Positions 13,892 to 23,480 of a stretch of DNA of 64,000 nt are shown here, piece by piece. Position numbers and translations under genes: made by a program. Each line of letters starts with the position of its first letter. Position 1 is the stretch's first letter. The stretch spans positions 3,782,001 to 3,846,000 of the forward strand of contig NZ_CDGG01000001.1 of NCBI RefSeq assembly GCF_000821065.1, in the 5' to 3' direction. The stretch is from Oceanobacillus oncorhynchi. GTDB taxonomy: Bacteria; Bacillota; Bacilli; Bacillales; Amphibacillaceae. The notes under the pieces were generated by a model. It worked only from the letters and a program-made list of their open reading frames with translations, was not told the DNA's origin and did no database searches.

Positions 13892-13920
13892 GGGACTGAG
13901 GTTACTCGTCCCGCTGAAAA
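13892..13920. repeat. G+C-rich palindromic motif, copy 2
   Basis: GGGACTG, a variable centre, then TCCCGCTGAAAAC, followed by a small hairpin (CACTT and AAGTG). It lies in the transcribed leader between the hisS promoter and the T-box. Very similar to the motif at 5939-5968. Confidence 0.45.
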
Positions 13921-13945
13921 CACTTGTGGAAGTGGAATGATTATA

Positions 13946-13974
13946 ATAATAAGGTTAGTTGCTCACAATGTCAA
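13946..13974 (-). promoter_or_regulatory. Sigma-A promoter of hisS-aspS
   Basis: On the minus strand, a perfect -35 TTGACA (13969-13974), a 17-base spacer and -10 TATTAT (13946-13951). The -35 overlaps the end of the small damaged ORF upstream. Confidence 0.75.
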
Positions 13975-14153
13975 GAACGACCTAAGCTTTTTTTCAATTG
14001 CTTTACTTCCTGAATGGAAATTCCAAGCTCCATTGCTATTTCTAAATAGGTTGATGATTTTTCCATTTTCATAAAATGATGGAAATCTGTCATCATCAAT
14101 TCAGAATAATTATTGGCATTGCGTTGTTTTGTGTGTCGATGCATAACTTCATT
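13971..14153 (-). pseudogene. Small HTH-like ORF, apparently frameshifted (YrzK position)
   Basis: The minus strand here has two overlapping short frames. The frame opening at the ATG at 14145 has a well-placed AGGAG (10-base spacing) and begins MHRHTKQRNANNYSE. The frame ending at 13971 gives a helix-turn-helix-like tail with YLEIAMELGISIQEVKQLKK. They join into one smooth protein of about 56 residues if one base is removed from the GAAATT run near 14098-14103. B. subtilis has a small gene, yrzK, at this place between dtd and hisS. It could be a real frameshift, a base error, or coincidence; an in-frame ATG at 14153 lies only two bases from the ribosome binding site. Confidence 0.4.
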
Positions 14154-14226
14154 TCTCCTTTTGATTCGGCCTCTTTAAGTTTTTATAGCATCTCCACAAA
14201 ACAAGAATCTTATTCTTTAATCGTTT

Positions 14227-14673
14227 TTATCTGTCTTTGCTGTCTAAAATCAATGTAACAGGTCCGTCATTTACCAGCTGGACATCCATCATTGCGCCAA
14301 ATTCTCCTGTTTCTGTTATGACGCCTTCTGTACGTAATGCTTGATTAAATGTATTATACAATGCTTCTGCTTCGGCCGGCTTTGCTGCTTTGATAAAGCT
14401 TGGTCGTCTGCCTTTTTTAGTGTCTCCGTACAATGTAAATTGCGATACAGATAATATACCCCCGTCTACATCTTTAATCGAACGGTTCATTTTTTCATTC
14501 TCATCTTCAAAGACACGCAGGTGAACAATCTTATTTACGAGATATTTTACGTCTTCCTCTGTGTCTTCGTGAGTAATACCAACAAGCAGCAAAAATCCTT
14601 TTTGTATTTCACTTATTTTCTCTTCCCGGACGGTGACAGAAGCTTCTTTCACCCGTTGTAATACTACCTTCAT
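14227..14673 (-). CDS. dtd: D-aminoacyl-tRNA deacylase
   Basis: Hydrolyses D-amino acids wrongly attached to tRNA. The 148-residue protein starts [14 protein letters not shown] and carries the two active-site motifs, [20 protein letters not shown] and [10 protein letters not shown] prefer the ATG at 14673 over an in-frame TTG at 14682, because the TTG is only three bases from AAGGAG and the family starts here. It follows rel directly (7 bp), the usual Firmicutes arrangement. Confidence 0.94.
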   Translation of the reverse strand: MKVVLQRVKEASVTVREEKISEIQKGFLLLVGITHEDTEEDVKYLVNKIVHLRVFEDENEKMNRSIKDVDGGILSVSQFTLYGDTKKGRRPSFIKAAKPAEAEALYNTFNQALRTEGVITETGEFGAMMDVQLVNDGPVTLILDSKDR

Positions 14674-14689
14674 AAAAAACAAACGCTCC

Positions 14690-16885
14690 TTATTGAACTG
14701 TTCTTGTTACGGTATATACTTCCTGTATTTGCTTTATTCGATCAACTACTTTTTTCAAGTGATTCGTATTGTGGATTAAAATAGTTAATTGGATTACTGC
14801 CATTTTATTACGATCAGATCTGCCATTCACATGTGTGATATTTGTTTTTGTTTCGTTGACCGCCTGCAATACTTCATTAAGCAGACCGCGGCGATCATAT
14901 CCTGTAATTTCCAGGTCTACATGATATTGCTTTCGTTCCGCGTATTGGGTTTTCCATTTTACATCGATATAGCGCTGCCTCGCTTCTTCGGTTTGTACAT
15001 TCGGACAATCCGCACGATGAACAGACACTCCTCTGCCTTTTGTAATATACCCTAAAATATCATCACCGGGAACTGGATTACAGCATTTTGCAATCCGGAC
15101 AAGTAAATTATTTACTCCTGCCACTTCAATACCCGAATCCTTCTTAGAGGATGGTTTTGCTTTATTGGTTTTTACTTCTTCTATTTTTGTCTCTAAATCC
15201 TGATCTGCTTCTCTCAAATGACGAATTCGTTCTGTTAAACGGGTTGCTATCAGCGCTGCGGTAATTCCTTGATAGCCGACAGCAGCATACATATCTTCTT
15301 CGTTTGTAAAATTAAACTTATCGAATACACGCTGCAGATTATCTGGAGTCAATACTTCTTTAGGCTCAATATCAAAGGCGCGAATTTCTTTTTCCACAGC
15401 TTCTTTTCCTTTGACAATATTCTCATCACGCTGCTGTTTTTTGAAAAACTGCTTTATCTTACTTTTAGCCTGTGAGGTTTGAACCATTTTCAGCCAATCC
15501 TGCGATGGTCCATAGGAATGCTTCGAAGTCATCACATCCACGATATCTCCATTTTGCAACTCGTAATCCAAAGGTTCCATTTTCCCATTGATTTTCGCTC
15601 CAATGGTTTTATTACCGATTTCAGTATGAATCTTGTATGCAAAATCAATTGGGATGGATCCAGACGGCAGCTCAATTACCTCGCCTTTTGGTGTGAAAAC
15701 ATAAACCATATCTGAAAACAAATCAATCTTCAGCGATTCCATAAATTCCTCTGCATCATGTGTTTCACTTTGCCACTCCAGAATCTCCCGGAACCATGAC
15801 AATTTTTCCTCAAAAGAGCTTTTTCCTTTTGCTTGCTTTCCTTCCTTATAGGCCCAGTGCGCAGCAATCCCGTATTCGGCAATATCATGCATTTCCTTGG
15901 TACGAATCTGCACCTCCAGCGGGTCGCCCTTTGGTCCAATAACTGTTGTATGCAGGGATTGATACAGATTTTGCTTCGGCATCGCGATATAATCCTTAAA
16001 TCTTCCGGGCATCGGCTTCCAATTTGTATGGATAATACCTAAAACAGCATAACAATCTTTAATATTATCAACTAAAATACGGACAGCAAGAAGATCATAT
16101 ATTTCGTTAAATTGCTTTTTCTGATTGACCATCTTTTGATAAATGCTGTATAGATGCTTCGGACGCCCGGACATCTCTGCTTTAATATTTACAGCTTCAA
16201 ATTCCTGGGAGAGGTCAGCAATAACCTCCTGGATATAAGTTTCTCTTTCCTCCCGTTTTTGCTTCATTAACTGAACAATACGATAATATTGCTGTGGATT
16301 AAGATAACGTAATGCCGTATCCTCCAGCTCCCACTTTATTGTTGATATTCCCAGGCGGTGGGCAAGCGGAGCAAAAATTTCCAGCGTTTCATTGGAAATA
16401 CGCCTTTGCTTTTCTGGCGGCAGATGCTTTAACGTTCTCATATTATGCAATCTGTCGGCAAGCTTAATCATGATAACACGAATATCCCTCGCCATCGCCA
16501 CGAACATTTTTCGGTGGTTTTCTGCTTGCTGGGCCTCTTTTGTTTCATAGCGGATTTTCCCAAGCTTCGTTACCCCATCTACAAGCGCAGCTATCTCATG
16601 ATTGAATTCTTCTTCCATCTGTTCAAATGTGACGTCAGTATCCTCGATTACGTCATGAAGAAAGCCTGCTGAAATTGTTTCTGCATCCATTAATAATTCA
16701 GCCAGTATCCCTGCGACCTGTACCGGATGAATGATATACGGCTCACCAGATTTGCGAAATTGATCTTTATGAGCTTCTTTTGCAAATTCATATGCATGTT
16801 CAATTAAAGCAACATCGTCATCAGATAAATACTCTTTTACTTTTTCTACAATATCTGTAATGTTGACATTTTCATCTTTTGCCAT
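14690..16885 (-). CDS. relA: Bifunctional (p)ppGpp synthetase/hydrolase Rel
   Basis: Stringent-response enzyme of 731 residues. The hydrolase HD motif is intact ([10 protein letters not shown], about 75-83), and the synthetase domain has [21 protein letters not shown] ([14 protein letters not shown]) and C-terminal ACT domains follow. With both active sites present it should make and degrade (p)ppGpp. It is followed by dtd, and a promoter candidate lies at 17030-17059. Confidence 0.96.
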   Translation of the reverse strand: MAKDENVNITDIVEKVKEYLSDDDVALIEHAYEFAKEAHKDQFRKSGEPYIIHPVQVAGILAELLMDAETISAGFLHDVIEDTDVTFEQMEEEFNHEIAALVDGVTKLGKIRYETKEAQQAENHRKMFVAMARDIRVIMIKLADRLHNMRTLKHLPPEKQRRISNETLEIFAPLAHRLGISTIKWELEDTALRYLNPQQYYRIVQLMKQKREERETYIQEVIADLSQEFEAVNIKAEMSGRPKHLYSIYQKMVNQKKQFNEIYDLLAVRILVDNIKDCYAVLGIIHTNWKPMPGRFKDYIAMPKQNLYQSLHTTVIGPKGDPLEVQIRTKEMHDIAEYGIAAHWAYKEGKQAKGKSSFEEKLSWFREILEWQSETHDAEEFMESLKIDLFSDMVYVFTPKGEVIELPSGSIPIDFAYKIHTEIGNKTIGAKINGKMEPLDYELQNGDIVDVMTSKHSYGPSQDWLKMVQTSQAKSKIKQFFKKQQRDENIVKGKEAVEKEIRAFDIEPKEVLTPDNLQRVFDKFNFTNEEDMYAAVGYQGITAALIATRLTERIRHLREADQDLETKIEEVKTNKAKPSSKKDSGIEVAGVNNLLVRIAKCCNPVPGDDILGYITKGRGVSVHRADCPNVQTEEARQRYIDVKWKTQYAERKQYHVDLEITGYDRRGLLNEVLQAVNETKTNITHVNGRSDRNKMAVIQLTILIHNTNHLKKVVDRIKQIQEVYTVTRTVQ

Positions 16886-17029
16886 GTAATCACCTTTATT
16901 TACCTTCAGTATTCAATAAATTGTATAAAAATAAAAATAGCAACAAGTATTTTAGAGCTTGAAGCCATCTTTTGAATTAAAATCTCTTACATTTCTTCGA
17001 TTTAAATACATTATTCGATAATAATTACT

Positions 17030-17059
17030 ATTATAAGACTTTTTTTATATGTCTGTCCA
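17030..17059 (-). promoter_or_regulatory. Candidate promoter of relA
   Basis: On the minus strand, TGGACA (17054-17059), 18 bases, and a perfect TATAAT (17030-17035), about 145 bases before the relA start codon. Confidence 0.45.
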
Positions 17060-17096
17060 ACTAAAACCTAATATATACGGATAAATTAATCTATAC

Positions 17097-17139
17097 AAAA
17101 AGAGTCAACACAGTATCAGAATCTGTTTTGACTCTTTTT
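17097..17139 (-). terminator. Terminator of recJ-apt
   Basis: The stem AAAAAGAGTCAA with TTGACTCTTTTT and inner CAG/CTG pairing lies just after the apt stop, with a T run on the minus strand. Confidence 0.85.
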
Positions 17140-17149
17140 TCCATAGCTT

Positions 17150-17662
17150 TTAATAGGTCATGATGGTAAGTACATCGTAGCCTTCCAGCTTATCCTTGCC
17201 GTCCAGATAACTTAACTCCACCAGGAAAGCGCACCCCGCAACAATTCCGCCAAGCTGTTCAACTAAATTAATCGTTGCTTCGATGGTACCGCCTGTAGCT
17301 AAAAGATCATCTGTAATTAATACACGCTGTCCAGGCTTAATTGCATCCTTATGAATAGTTAATACATTCTCTCCGTACTCCAGACCGTAATCAACTTTAA
17401 TTACTTCCCGCGGCAGCTTGCCTTCTTTGCGAACAGGAGCAAACCCAATTTCTAAGGCATAGGAAACCGGACATCCTACGATAAATCCTCTTGCTTCCGG
17501 ACCTACAACCACATCAATTTCTTTTTCTTTTGCATATTCTACAATTTCATCGACAGACGATTTGTAAGCTGGTCCATTAGCCATCAAAGGCGTAATATCT
17601 TTAAACCGGACACCTTCTTTCGGCCAGTTCTCCACAATCTCAATATATTCTTTATAATCCAT
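17150..17662 (-). CDS. apt: Adenine phosphoribosyltransferase
   Basis: Purine salvage enzyme converting adenine and PRPP to AMP. At 170 residues it is standard size, with the PRPP-binding motif [13 protein letters not shown] near 115-127 and the family N-terminal IPDYPKEGI-like segment (here [17 protein letters not shown]). Its start overlaps the recJ stop by 11 bp, indicating translational coupling in a recJ-apt unit. Confidence 0.96.
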   Translation of the reverse strand: MDYKEYIEIVENWPKEGVRFKDITPLMANGPAYKSSVDEIVEYAKEKEIDVVVGPEARGFIVGCPVSYALEIGFAPVRKEGKLPREVIKVDYGLEYGENVLTIHKDAIKPGQRVLITDDLLATGGTIEATINLVEQLGGIVAGCAFLVELSYLDGKDKLEGYDVLTIMTY

Positions 17663-19961
17663 ATACTGCTTCCTCCTTCAGGTTGTTGGGCGTGTCCATA
17701 CAAGCTTCAAACCATTTTTTTAAATCTTGATAATTCGAATAGATAAGTATATTTTCTGCTTCTTTTTGTTTCATGCAGGATTGATAAATTTCGGATTCGG
17801 ATAAATCCTTTTTATTCCCTGATTCCGCATAACGGAGCCATCCATCCTTTTTCTCTGCAAAACCTAAATCTGCAAAAACTTCCGACATAAACATTACTTT
17901 TGCTTCATTCCAGCCCCGGTGCTGTTCAATCGCTTTCTGCATCTCTTTAATCTGAAACTTCTTATGCTGTTTAATCAAGCTATAATAGTCTACAAATTCT
18001 TTCCGGGAAGGGAATTGAAATGGATATTGATTTGGCACCTGACGTATCGCGATGACAATATTTTCAGGATTCACCTGCCGGATAATCTTCTTCATATCAT
18101 CTAATGAAGCCGGCAACTCAGTAAAACCAATGGTCTGATAAGCATCAAGTTTCTTAGAAAGCGCCTCTTTATAGGTAAATGTCTCCTGATGCTCTCTCAA
18201 CCGGAGAGGCTCTCCGCAAACAAAAACTTCTTTCACCGTTTCAGAAAGCAATTGCTCTGCTTTTTTTCCGCGAAAGTCAAAGAGCTGCCGTTCCGTAATT
18301 TTTAAATCTTCCAGCATTATTTGCGCATTCCTTCTCCCATTCCACTCATTAACAGAAAGCTCGCCGGCAACGGATACTTTAGTGTATGGCGAAATAGCTT
18401 CTTTCAGCTCTCCAAATCCAAAACCTACTGTATCTATTTGGGCATTGGAAGAAGCAAATTGCATTTTCAAGTGATTCTTTCTGCTTCCGATTTGACGGAC
18501 TTCCTTTGGTATCTCCTTTATCTCAAATAACGGCTTTGAGTTGCCCATACCAAACGGAGAAAGCTTTCCTATCTCCTCGATAAGAGAAACATTGATATCT
18601 TCCATATCTAATATAGCATTAATATATAATTCCTGCTTAAAATCTTCTTCTGATAAATTTTCAAAAAGCAGCTTATTTAAAGCAGTTTCTAACGGCTCTA
18701 GATTTTCAGCAGGTAATGTCATCCCCGCTGCTTGGGCATGTCCGCCAAAGTGTGTGAACAAATCTCTGACTGTCATACAGCCCTCGAATAAATCAAATGC
18801 AGGAATACTTCTGGCTGACCCTTTTACAATTCCCTGTTCCGGCTTTTTCGCAAGCACAATCGCCGGCCGATCATATTTTTGAACTAATTTTGAAGCAACT
18901 ATCCCTAATACGCCCTCATTCCAGCCTTCTTTAGCTACAATAATAATCCGCTTATCTGTTTGAACCATGTCCATTGCTTCATCTACAATATCCTGAACTA
19001 TTTTCTTACGCTGTTCATTTATGTGATTCAATTCATTCGCCATTTCCAGAGCAATTTCCGCGTCCTCTTCCAGCAGAAGATCAACAGCCAGATCAGCATC
19101 ACCCAGTCTTCCTACAGCGTTTATACGCGGTCCAATGCGAAAGCCTACATCTTCTTCGGTTATGGTTTCTTCCAGCTGACATACTTGTTTTAATGCTTTC
19201 AAGCCAACATAATTTGTGCGTTGCAATTCTTTTAGACCAAATGCAGCTAAAATTCGATTTTCAGACACCAGCGGGACCAGATCAGCTATCGTACCTATCG
19301 CTGCATAAGGAAGCACCTCCACAGGCAGTTCTCCGAGAAGAGCATGTGCTAATTTTAAAGAAACACCAACACCTGCCAGTTCTTTAAACGGATACGCTTC
19401 AGACAGCTTCGGATGAATAATGGTATAACAATCCGGTATCTCCGCTTGGGGCTCATGGTGGTCTGTAATAATTAAATCCAACCCGAGCTCCTTTGCTACT
19501 TCGGCTTCACGAATTGAAGCAATCCCGGTATCGACCGTTATAATTAATCCAAATCCAGCTTGATGAAGCTGCCTGAAGGCAGCTTCATTGGGACCATATC
19601 CTTCTGTAAACCGATTCGGGATATAATATTCATAAACTGCACCAATTTTATTCAATGCGTGCAGCAAAACAACCGTAGAACTTACTCCATCCGCATCATA
19701 ATCTCCGTATACAACTATTTTTTCGTTATTATCTACCGCTTCTTTGATTCGCTTTACGGCTTTTTCCATACCGTTTAAACAAAATGGATCAATCAAATGG
19801 TTGAGATCGGGCTGCATAAATTGTTTTGCTTCTTCTGTTGTCGTAATTCCTCTTTGTAAAAATAAATCTTTTACAATAGGTGACATCGCAATGTCGAGCG
19901 ACTCTCTCTCCTCTACAGGAGGATTATCTATATATTTCCAATTCGCTTTACTTGATAGCAT
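17652..19961 (-). CDS. recJ: Single-stranded-DNA 5'-3' exonuclease RecJ
   Basis: DHH-family exonuclease of 769 residues for recombination and repair. Motif [14 protein letters not shown] is at 83-95 and the DHH motif TDHHEPQ near 160. A DHHA1 segment ([12 protein letters not shown]) and the C-terminal extension typical of Firmicutes RecJ follow. It overlaps apt. Confidence 0.94.
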   Translation of the reverse strand: MLSSKANWKYIDNPPVEERESLDIAMSPIVKDLFLQRGITTTEEAKQFMQPDLNHLIDPFCLNGMEKAVKRIKEAVDNNEKIVVYGDYDADGVSSTVVLLHALNKIGAVYEYYIPNRFTEGYGPNEAAFRQLHQAGFGLIITVDTGIASIREAEVAKELGLDLIITDHHEPQAEIPDCYTIIHPKLSEAYPFKELAGVGVSLKLAHALLGELPVEVLPYAAIGTIADLVPLVSENRILAAFGLKELQRTNYVGLKALKQVCQLEETITEEDVGFRIGPRINAVGRLGDADLAVDLLLEEDAEIALEMANELNHINEQRKKIVQDIVDEAMDMVQTDKRIIIVAKEGWNEGVLGIVASKLVQKYDRPAIVLAKKPEQGIVKGSARSIPAFDLFEGCMTVRDLFTHFGGHAQAAGMTLPAENLEPLETALNKLLFENLSEEDFKQELYINAILDMEDINVSLIEEIGKLSPFGMGNSKPLFEIKEIPKEVRQIGSRKNHLKMQFASSNAQIDTVGFGFGELKEAISPYTKVSVAGELSVNEWNGRRNAQIMLEDLKITERQLFDFRGKKAEQLLSETVKEVFVCGEPLRLREHQETFTYKEALSKKLDAYQTIGFTELPASLDDMKKIIRQVNPENIVIAIRQVPNQYPFQFPSRKEFVDYYSLIKQHKKFQIKEMQKAIEQHRGWNEAKVMFMSEVFADLGFAEKKDGWLRYAESGNKKDLSESEIYQSCMKQKEAENILIYSNYQDLKKWFEACMDTPNNLKEEAVYGL

Positions 19962-20050
19962 AAATTCACCCCTGACCTAGTTATTATACTAAAGTAAGCC
20001 AGGGGCATCAAATAGATTTCTCTGATTATGAATTAAATTGATTAAACAGA

Positions 20051-20431
20051 TTATTCTTTATCTGTTCTTTTCGCATTTCTTCTTTCCACACGCATTTCTT
20101 TTCGGGATTCTTGGTAATCTTTTTTATCGTTTCTGCCATTTTCATTATCCAGTTCATCCGTCATTCCATTTGCTGCCATGCGCTTTTTAAGACGCTCATT
20201 TTCTGTGCGGAGTTTTTTCACTTCGTGATGTGCTCTGTATAGTCTGATAGCTCCTACTGCTGCAGTAATCAATCCTCCCATTAATACAGAAAAAAGAATA
20301 ACCAGAATTAAAGGAGACTCCTGTGTCCAAAATAAATAGTTCACTGCAACAGGGTCCACATTGATTACAGCAAAAACGGCAATAATAATTACAAATATAA
20401 TTGCGAGTATGACATAAACTTGTGCATTCAT
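20051..20431 (-). CDS. LapA-domain membrane protein
   Basis: A 126-residue protein with two hydrophobic helices (about 5-25 and 40-62), the pattern of the LapA/YciS (DUF1049) domain, then a charged coiled-coil and basic tail. Probably a two-pass membrane protein with its tail in the cytoplasm. Its role in Gram-positives is not established. Ribosome binding site GGAGGAA. Confidence 0.75.
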   Translation of the reverse strand: MNAQVYVILAIIFVIIIAVFAVINVDPVAVNYLFWTQESPLILVILFSVLMGGLITAAVGAIRLYRAHHEVKKLRTENERLKKRMAANGMTDELDNENGRNDKKDYQESRKEMRVERRNAKRTDKE

Positions 20432-20500
20432 AAAACTTCCTCCATTAAAAAATATTTACTACCTGTTTATTACCCGATAAGGAATCATTTTAAGCATATT

Positions 20501-20612
20501 AATGAAAAAAGAGAGCTTCCATATTGCAAATGATACTGTACCCGGCAAGGTCCGTGATCAGACGTATTCGAATACATTACCATATTACCATGTTGAAAGC
20601 TCTCTTTTTCAT
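20501..20612 (-). terminator. Long-stemmed hairpin after secDF, likely terminator
   Basis: AATGAAAAAAGAGAGCTT (20501-20518) pairs with AAAGCTCTCTTTTTCAT (20596-20612) across about 77 internal bases. Read on the minus strand it ends in a T run, so it can terminate secDF transcripts. The large loop is unusual for a plain terminator; it could also act as a leader element for the LapA-domain gene. Confidence 0.5.
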
Positions 20613-20628
20613 CGCTCTTATCCATTTT

Positions 20629-20710
20629 ATTTAAAGAGGATATTCAAAAAACCCAATACACATGACATAGTGAGTGTCCGTACTTCGGGCTTTTTGAATA
20701 CGCACTCTAA
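20629..20710. repeat. Dispersed palindromic element, copy A
   Basis: Its outer blocks are TTTAAAGAGGATATTCAAAA at the left and CTTTTTGAATACGCACT at the right, forming terminal inverted repeats (TTCAAAAAACCC with GGGCTTTTTGAA). A related element with the same outer blocks and a longer core lies at 29970-30102 in the opposite orientation. It encodes nothing. Confidence 0.6.
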
Positions 20711-20715
20711 GGTAT

Positions 20716-22989
20716 TTATACTTGCGGTCCTTCCACTCGTTCTTTCTTTCTAAAGTCTACCGGCTTATCCTTCACTTTTCTGCCTCTCCATACTAACCAG
20801 ATATGGGAAGCAAGGAATAGAGAAGAGTAAGTTCCGGCAATCAATCCAATTAAGAGAGCGAAAGCAAAAGCCCATATAGACGCAGCTCCAAGTACTAGGA
20901 ACGCAACAACAGCAATAATAGTAGTGATCGATGTATTCATTGTTCGGATAAATGATTGAACAATACTCTTATTCACAATTTCTGCAAGCTTCTTAAAGGA
21001 TTTGACTCTTTTCTCCTGACGAATGTTTTCCCTGATTCGGTCAAAAATAACGAGCGTATTATTCAAGGAATAACCGATAATCGTCAGAATTGCCGCTACA
21101 ATGGTGACATCAAATTCAATTTGCGTGATACTGAAAGCCATCAGCATAAACAGGACATCATGCAAGAGGGCAATAATTGCTGTAACCCCAAAGAAGAATT
21201 CAAAACGTATGGCAATGTACGCAACAATAAATATGGATGCGATAGCAACTGCATAGATTGCATTTTTCACAAGCTCCTGACCGACAATTGGTGATACAAC
21301 ACTCACACTAGGCTCATGATCATAGATTTCCAGGAAGTGCTGCTGTACGGTATCCACTTCCCCTTCGTCAAGAACCGTGTCAAACCGGACAACTCCGATA
21401 TCGTTATTTTCACCTGATAAATTCACGGAGCTGACTTCATAACCAAGCGTTGCAAATTCCGATTCTATTTCTTCTTCTGTCAAGCTTTGGTCAGCTACTA
21501 CTTCTATTCGCGAGCCGCTTGTAAAATCAACACCCGGATTAATTCGAAAGATGCCAATAACGAGAGCTCCAATAATTACAAGTATTAAGCTTACAGCAAA
21601 GAACTTCCTGCGATGATTTGTAAAGTTAACCTGTTTTCCTAAAACGGTCGGCTCTGCTTCTTCGCCCTCTGCAATATCTTTGATTTGATTCTTATTGACA
21701 CCAAGCCATGTCTTTCTTTTTTTCAAGAAGCCGCTTTGGACCCATAAAGCCAGAAGTCCCCTTGTGCCAAATACTGCAGTGATAAAGCTGACTAAAATAC
21801 TGATAATCAGCATCGTTGCAAAGCCTTTAACAGAACTTGTCCCAAATATAAATAACACAGCAGCTGCAATTAAGGTTGTTATGTTAGCGTCTAAAATCGT
21901 TACAAAAGAGCTTTTATTTCCAGATTGAAAGGCAGCTTTCACCGACTTGCCGGCACGCAGCTCTTCTTTAATACGTTCAAACGTAATAACGTTCGCATCA
22001 ACTGCCATTCCTACTCCCAGAATCAGGGCTGCTATTCCCGGCAATGTCAATACGCCATTCAGTAATTCAAAAATCAATACAACTAAGAATACATATACAG
22101 CCAAATTAATGGAAGCAATAATCCCGCTGAAGCGATAAACTACACAGAGATAAAGAACGATTAAAGCAATCCCAATCAGTCCTGCAATAACTGTCTCATT
22201 TAATGCCTGTTCGCCGAATTGTGCACCTACAGATGTAGAGAAAATTTCATTCATATGTACATCCAGTGAACCAGAATTAATGATATCTGCCATTTGCTGA
22301 GCCGACTCTACCGTAAAGTCTCCTTCAATCATGACATCACGAGAATGAATGGGCTCGCTTACTGCCGGCGCAGAGACAAATTTAGGATCTTCTTTCGTCA
22401 CCTCTTCTGAAAAAGAATCCTCACCTTCCTGATAATCCATCCAGATTACTAAACGGTTATCTGTCATTTGGCTAATTTCTTCGGTTACTTCACCGAACTT
22501 AGATGCATCTTGTAATTGCAAGGTAACAATCGGCGCATTGGTATTCGGATTATAATCCTGACTGGCGCTTCCTTCTACAATATCAGATCCATCAAGGTAT
22601 TCTTCATCATCAACATCCCTGAAAGACAATTGTGCGGATGTAGACAGCAATTCTCTTGCTTCAGCTTGGTTGTCAACACCTGCAAGCTGCACTCGAATCC
22701 GGTCATCTCCTTCTATATCGATAACCGCTTCACTTATTCCCAGTCGGTTCACCCGGTCATTCAGCGTCTGGACCGTCCCTTCCAGTAAACTACTTGAAAT
22801 CTCCTGACCATCTTCAACAGGCTCTACTTCATATAAAACCTCAAAGCCTCCCTGCAGATCCAAGCCAAGGTTCACATTGCTTGCCAGATTACTAAACGTT
22901 GTTCCAATTACTCCTGCCAAAATTGCGATGACAAGAAAAAAGGCAACGATTCTGCCTCTTTTTTTCATCGTTTGCACTTCCTCCTTCAT
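20716..22989 (-). CDS. secDF: Fused protein translocase subunit SecDF
   Basis: A 757-residue fusion of SecD and SecF, as usual in Bacillus. It uses the proton gradient to aid protein export through SecYEG. The SecD half has GLDLQGGFEVLYEV (37-50), the P1 extracellular head, and LPGIAALILGVGMAVDANV; the SecF half has NPGVDFTSGSRIEV and TIIGYSLNNTLVIFDRIREN. About 12 membrane helices are expected. comN lies 37 bp upstream. Confidence 0.96.
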   Translation of the reverse strand: MKEEVQTMKKRGRIVAFFLVIAILAGVIGTTFSNLASNVNLGLDLQGGFEVLYEVEPVEDGQEISSSLLEGTVQTLNDRVNRLGISEAVIDIEGDDRIRVQLAGVDNQAEARELLSTSAQLSFRDVDDEEYLDGSDIVEGSASQDYNPNTNAPIVTLQLQDASKFGEVTEEISQMTDNRLVIWMDYQEGEDSFSEEVTKEDPKFVSAPAVSEPIHSRDVMIEGDFTVESAQQMADIINSGSLDVHMNEIFSTSVGAQFGEQALNETVIAGLIGIALIVLYLCVVYRFSGIIASINLAVYVFLVVLIFELLNGVLTLPGIAALILGVGMAVDANVITFERIKEELRAGKSVKAAFQSGNKSSFVTILDANITTLIAAAVLFIFGTSSVKGFATMLIISILVSFITAVFGTRGLLALWVQSGFLKKRKTWLGVNKNQIKDIAEGEEAEPTVLGKQVNFTNHRRKFFAVSLILVIIGALVIGIFRINPGVDFTSGSRIEVVADQSLTEEEIESEFATLGYEVSSVNLSGENNDIGVVRFDTVLDEGEVDTVQQHFLEIYDHEPSVSVVSPIVGQELVKNAIYAVAIASIFIVAYIAIRFEFFFGVTAIIALLHDVLFMLMAFSITQIEFDVTIVAAILTIIGYSLNNTLVIFDRIRENIRQEKRVKSFKKLAEIVNKSIVQSFIRTMNTSITTIIAVVAFLVLGAASIWAFAFALLIGLIAGTYSSLFLASHIWLVWRGRKVKDKPVDFRKKERVEGPQV

Positions 22990-23026
22990 ATATCAACCAT
23001 TTCATACGTGTTCAAACGAGTATTAT

Positions 23027-23350
23027 TTACCCGTTATCTGGTGAATTGCCTATAAGTGCTTCGATTGAAGCGGCTAAATCATCATTTTCATAGGATTGAA
23101 TCGTTAAATAGCTTAAATAAACAGATGATTTCAAATGAAAAATATCTTGAACGATTTCATGTAACCTTTTTTCCGGTTCTCCGTTCCAGATTTTTACACA
23201 AAGACACTTCCACACGCCCTCTGGAGTCGCTTGTTCATAACCTAGCATTTCTAATTCTTCTTGTTTGCTTTTCAGTGCCGGATAAATCATTTCTTTCCAT
23301 GTGTCTACATGTCGGCTGTCCATTTCATCCCACCATTTCTTCTTAAGCAT
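23027..23350 (-). CDS. comN: ComN-type post-transcriptional regulator
   Basis: A 107-residue acidic protein related to B. subtilis ComN (YrzD), which affects comE mRNA and localises to the division site. It lies between secDF and divergent spoVB as there. The sequence has no membrane segment; LHEIVQDIFHLKSSVYLSYL is the most family-like stretch. Assigned by synteny and general similarity. Confidence 0.75.
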   Translation of the reverse strand: MLKKKWWDEMDSRHVDTWKEMIYPALKSKQEELEMLGYEQATPEGVWKCLCVKIWNGEPEKRLHEIVQDIFHLKSSVYLSYLTIQSYENDDLAASIEALIGNSPDNG

Positions 23351-23480
23351 CCTTGTTAATCACCATGAAGTACTTTCTTATTGTACGACTTTTTTATTCA
23401 ACTGTCATGGTTTGTCCATTATACAGCATATATATCATTGTATATCAAATTTATTTTTTTGAGAAGGCGGGGCAACACAA

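Noticed and set aside
13862-14074. A 70-codon plus-strand frame opposite the hisS leader
   Set aside because: It is antisense to the hisS promoter and leader, has no ribosome binding site, and its composition is unlike the neighbouring genes.
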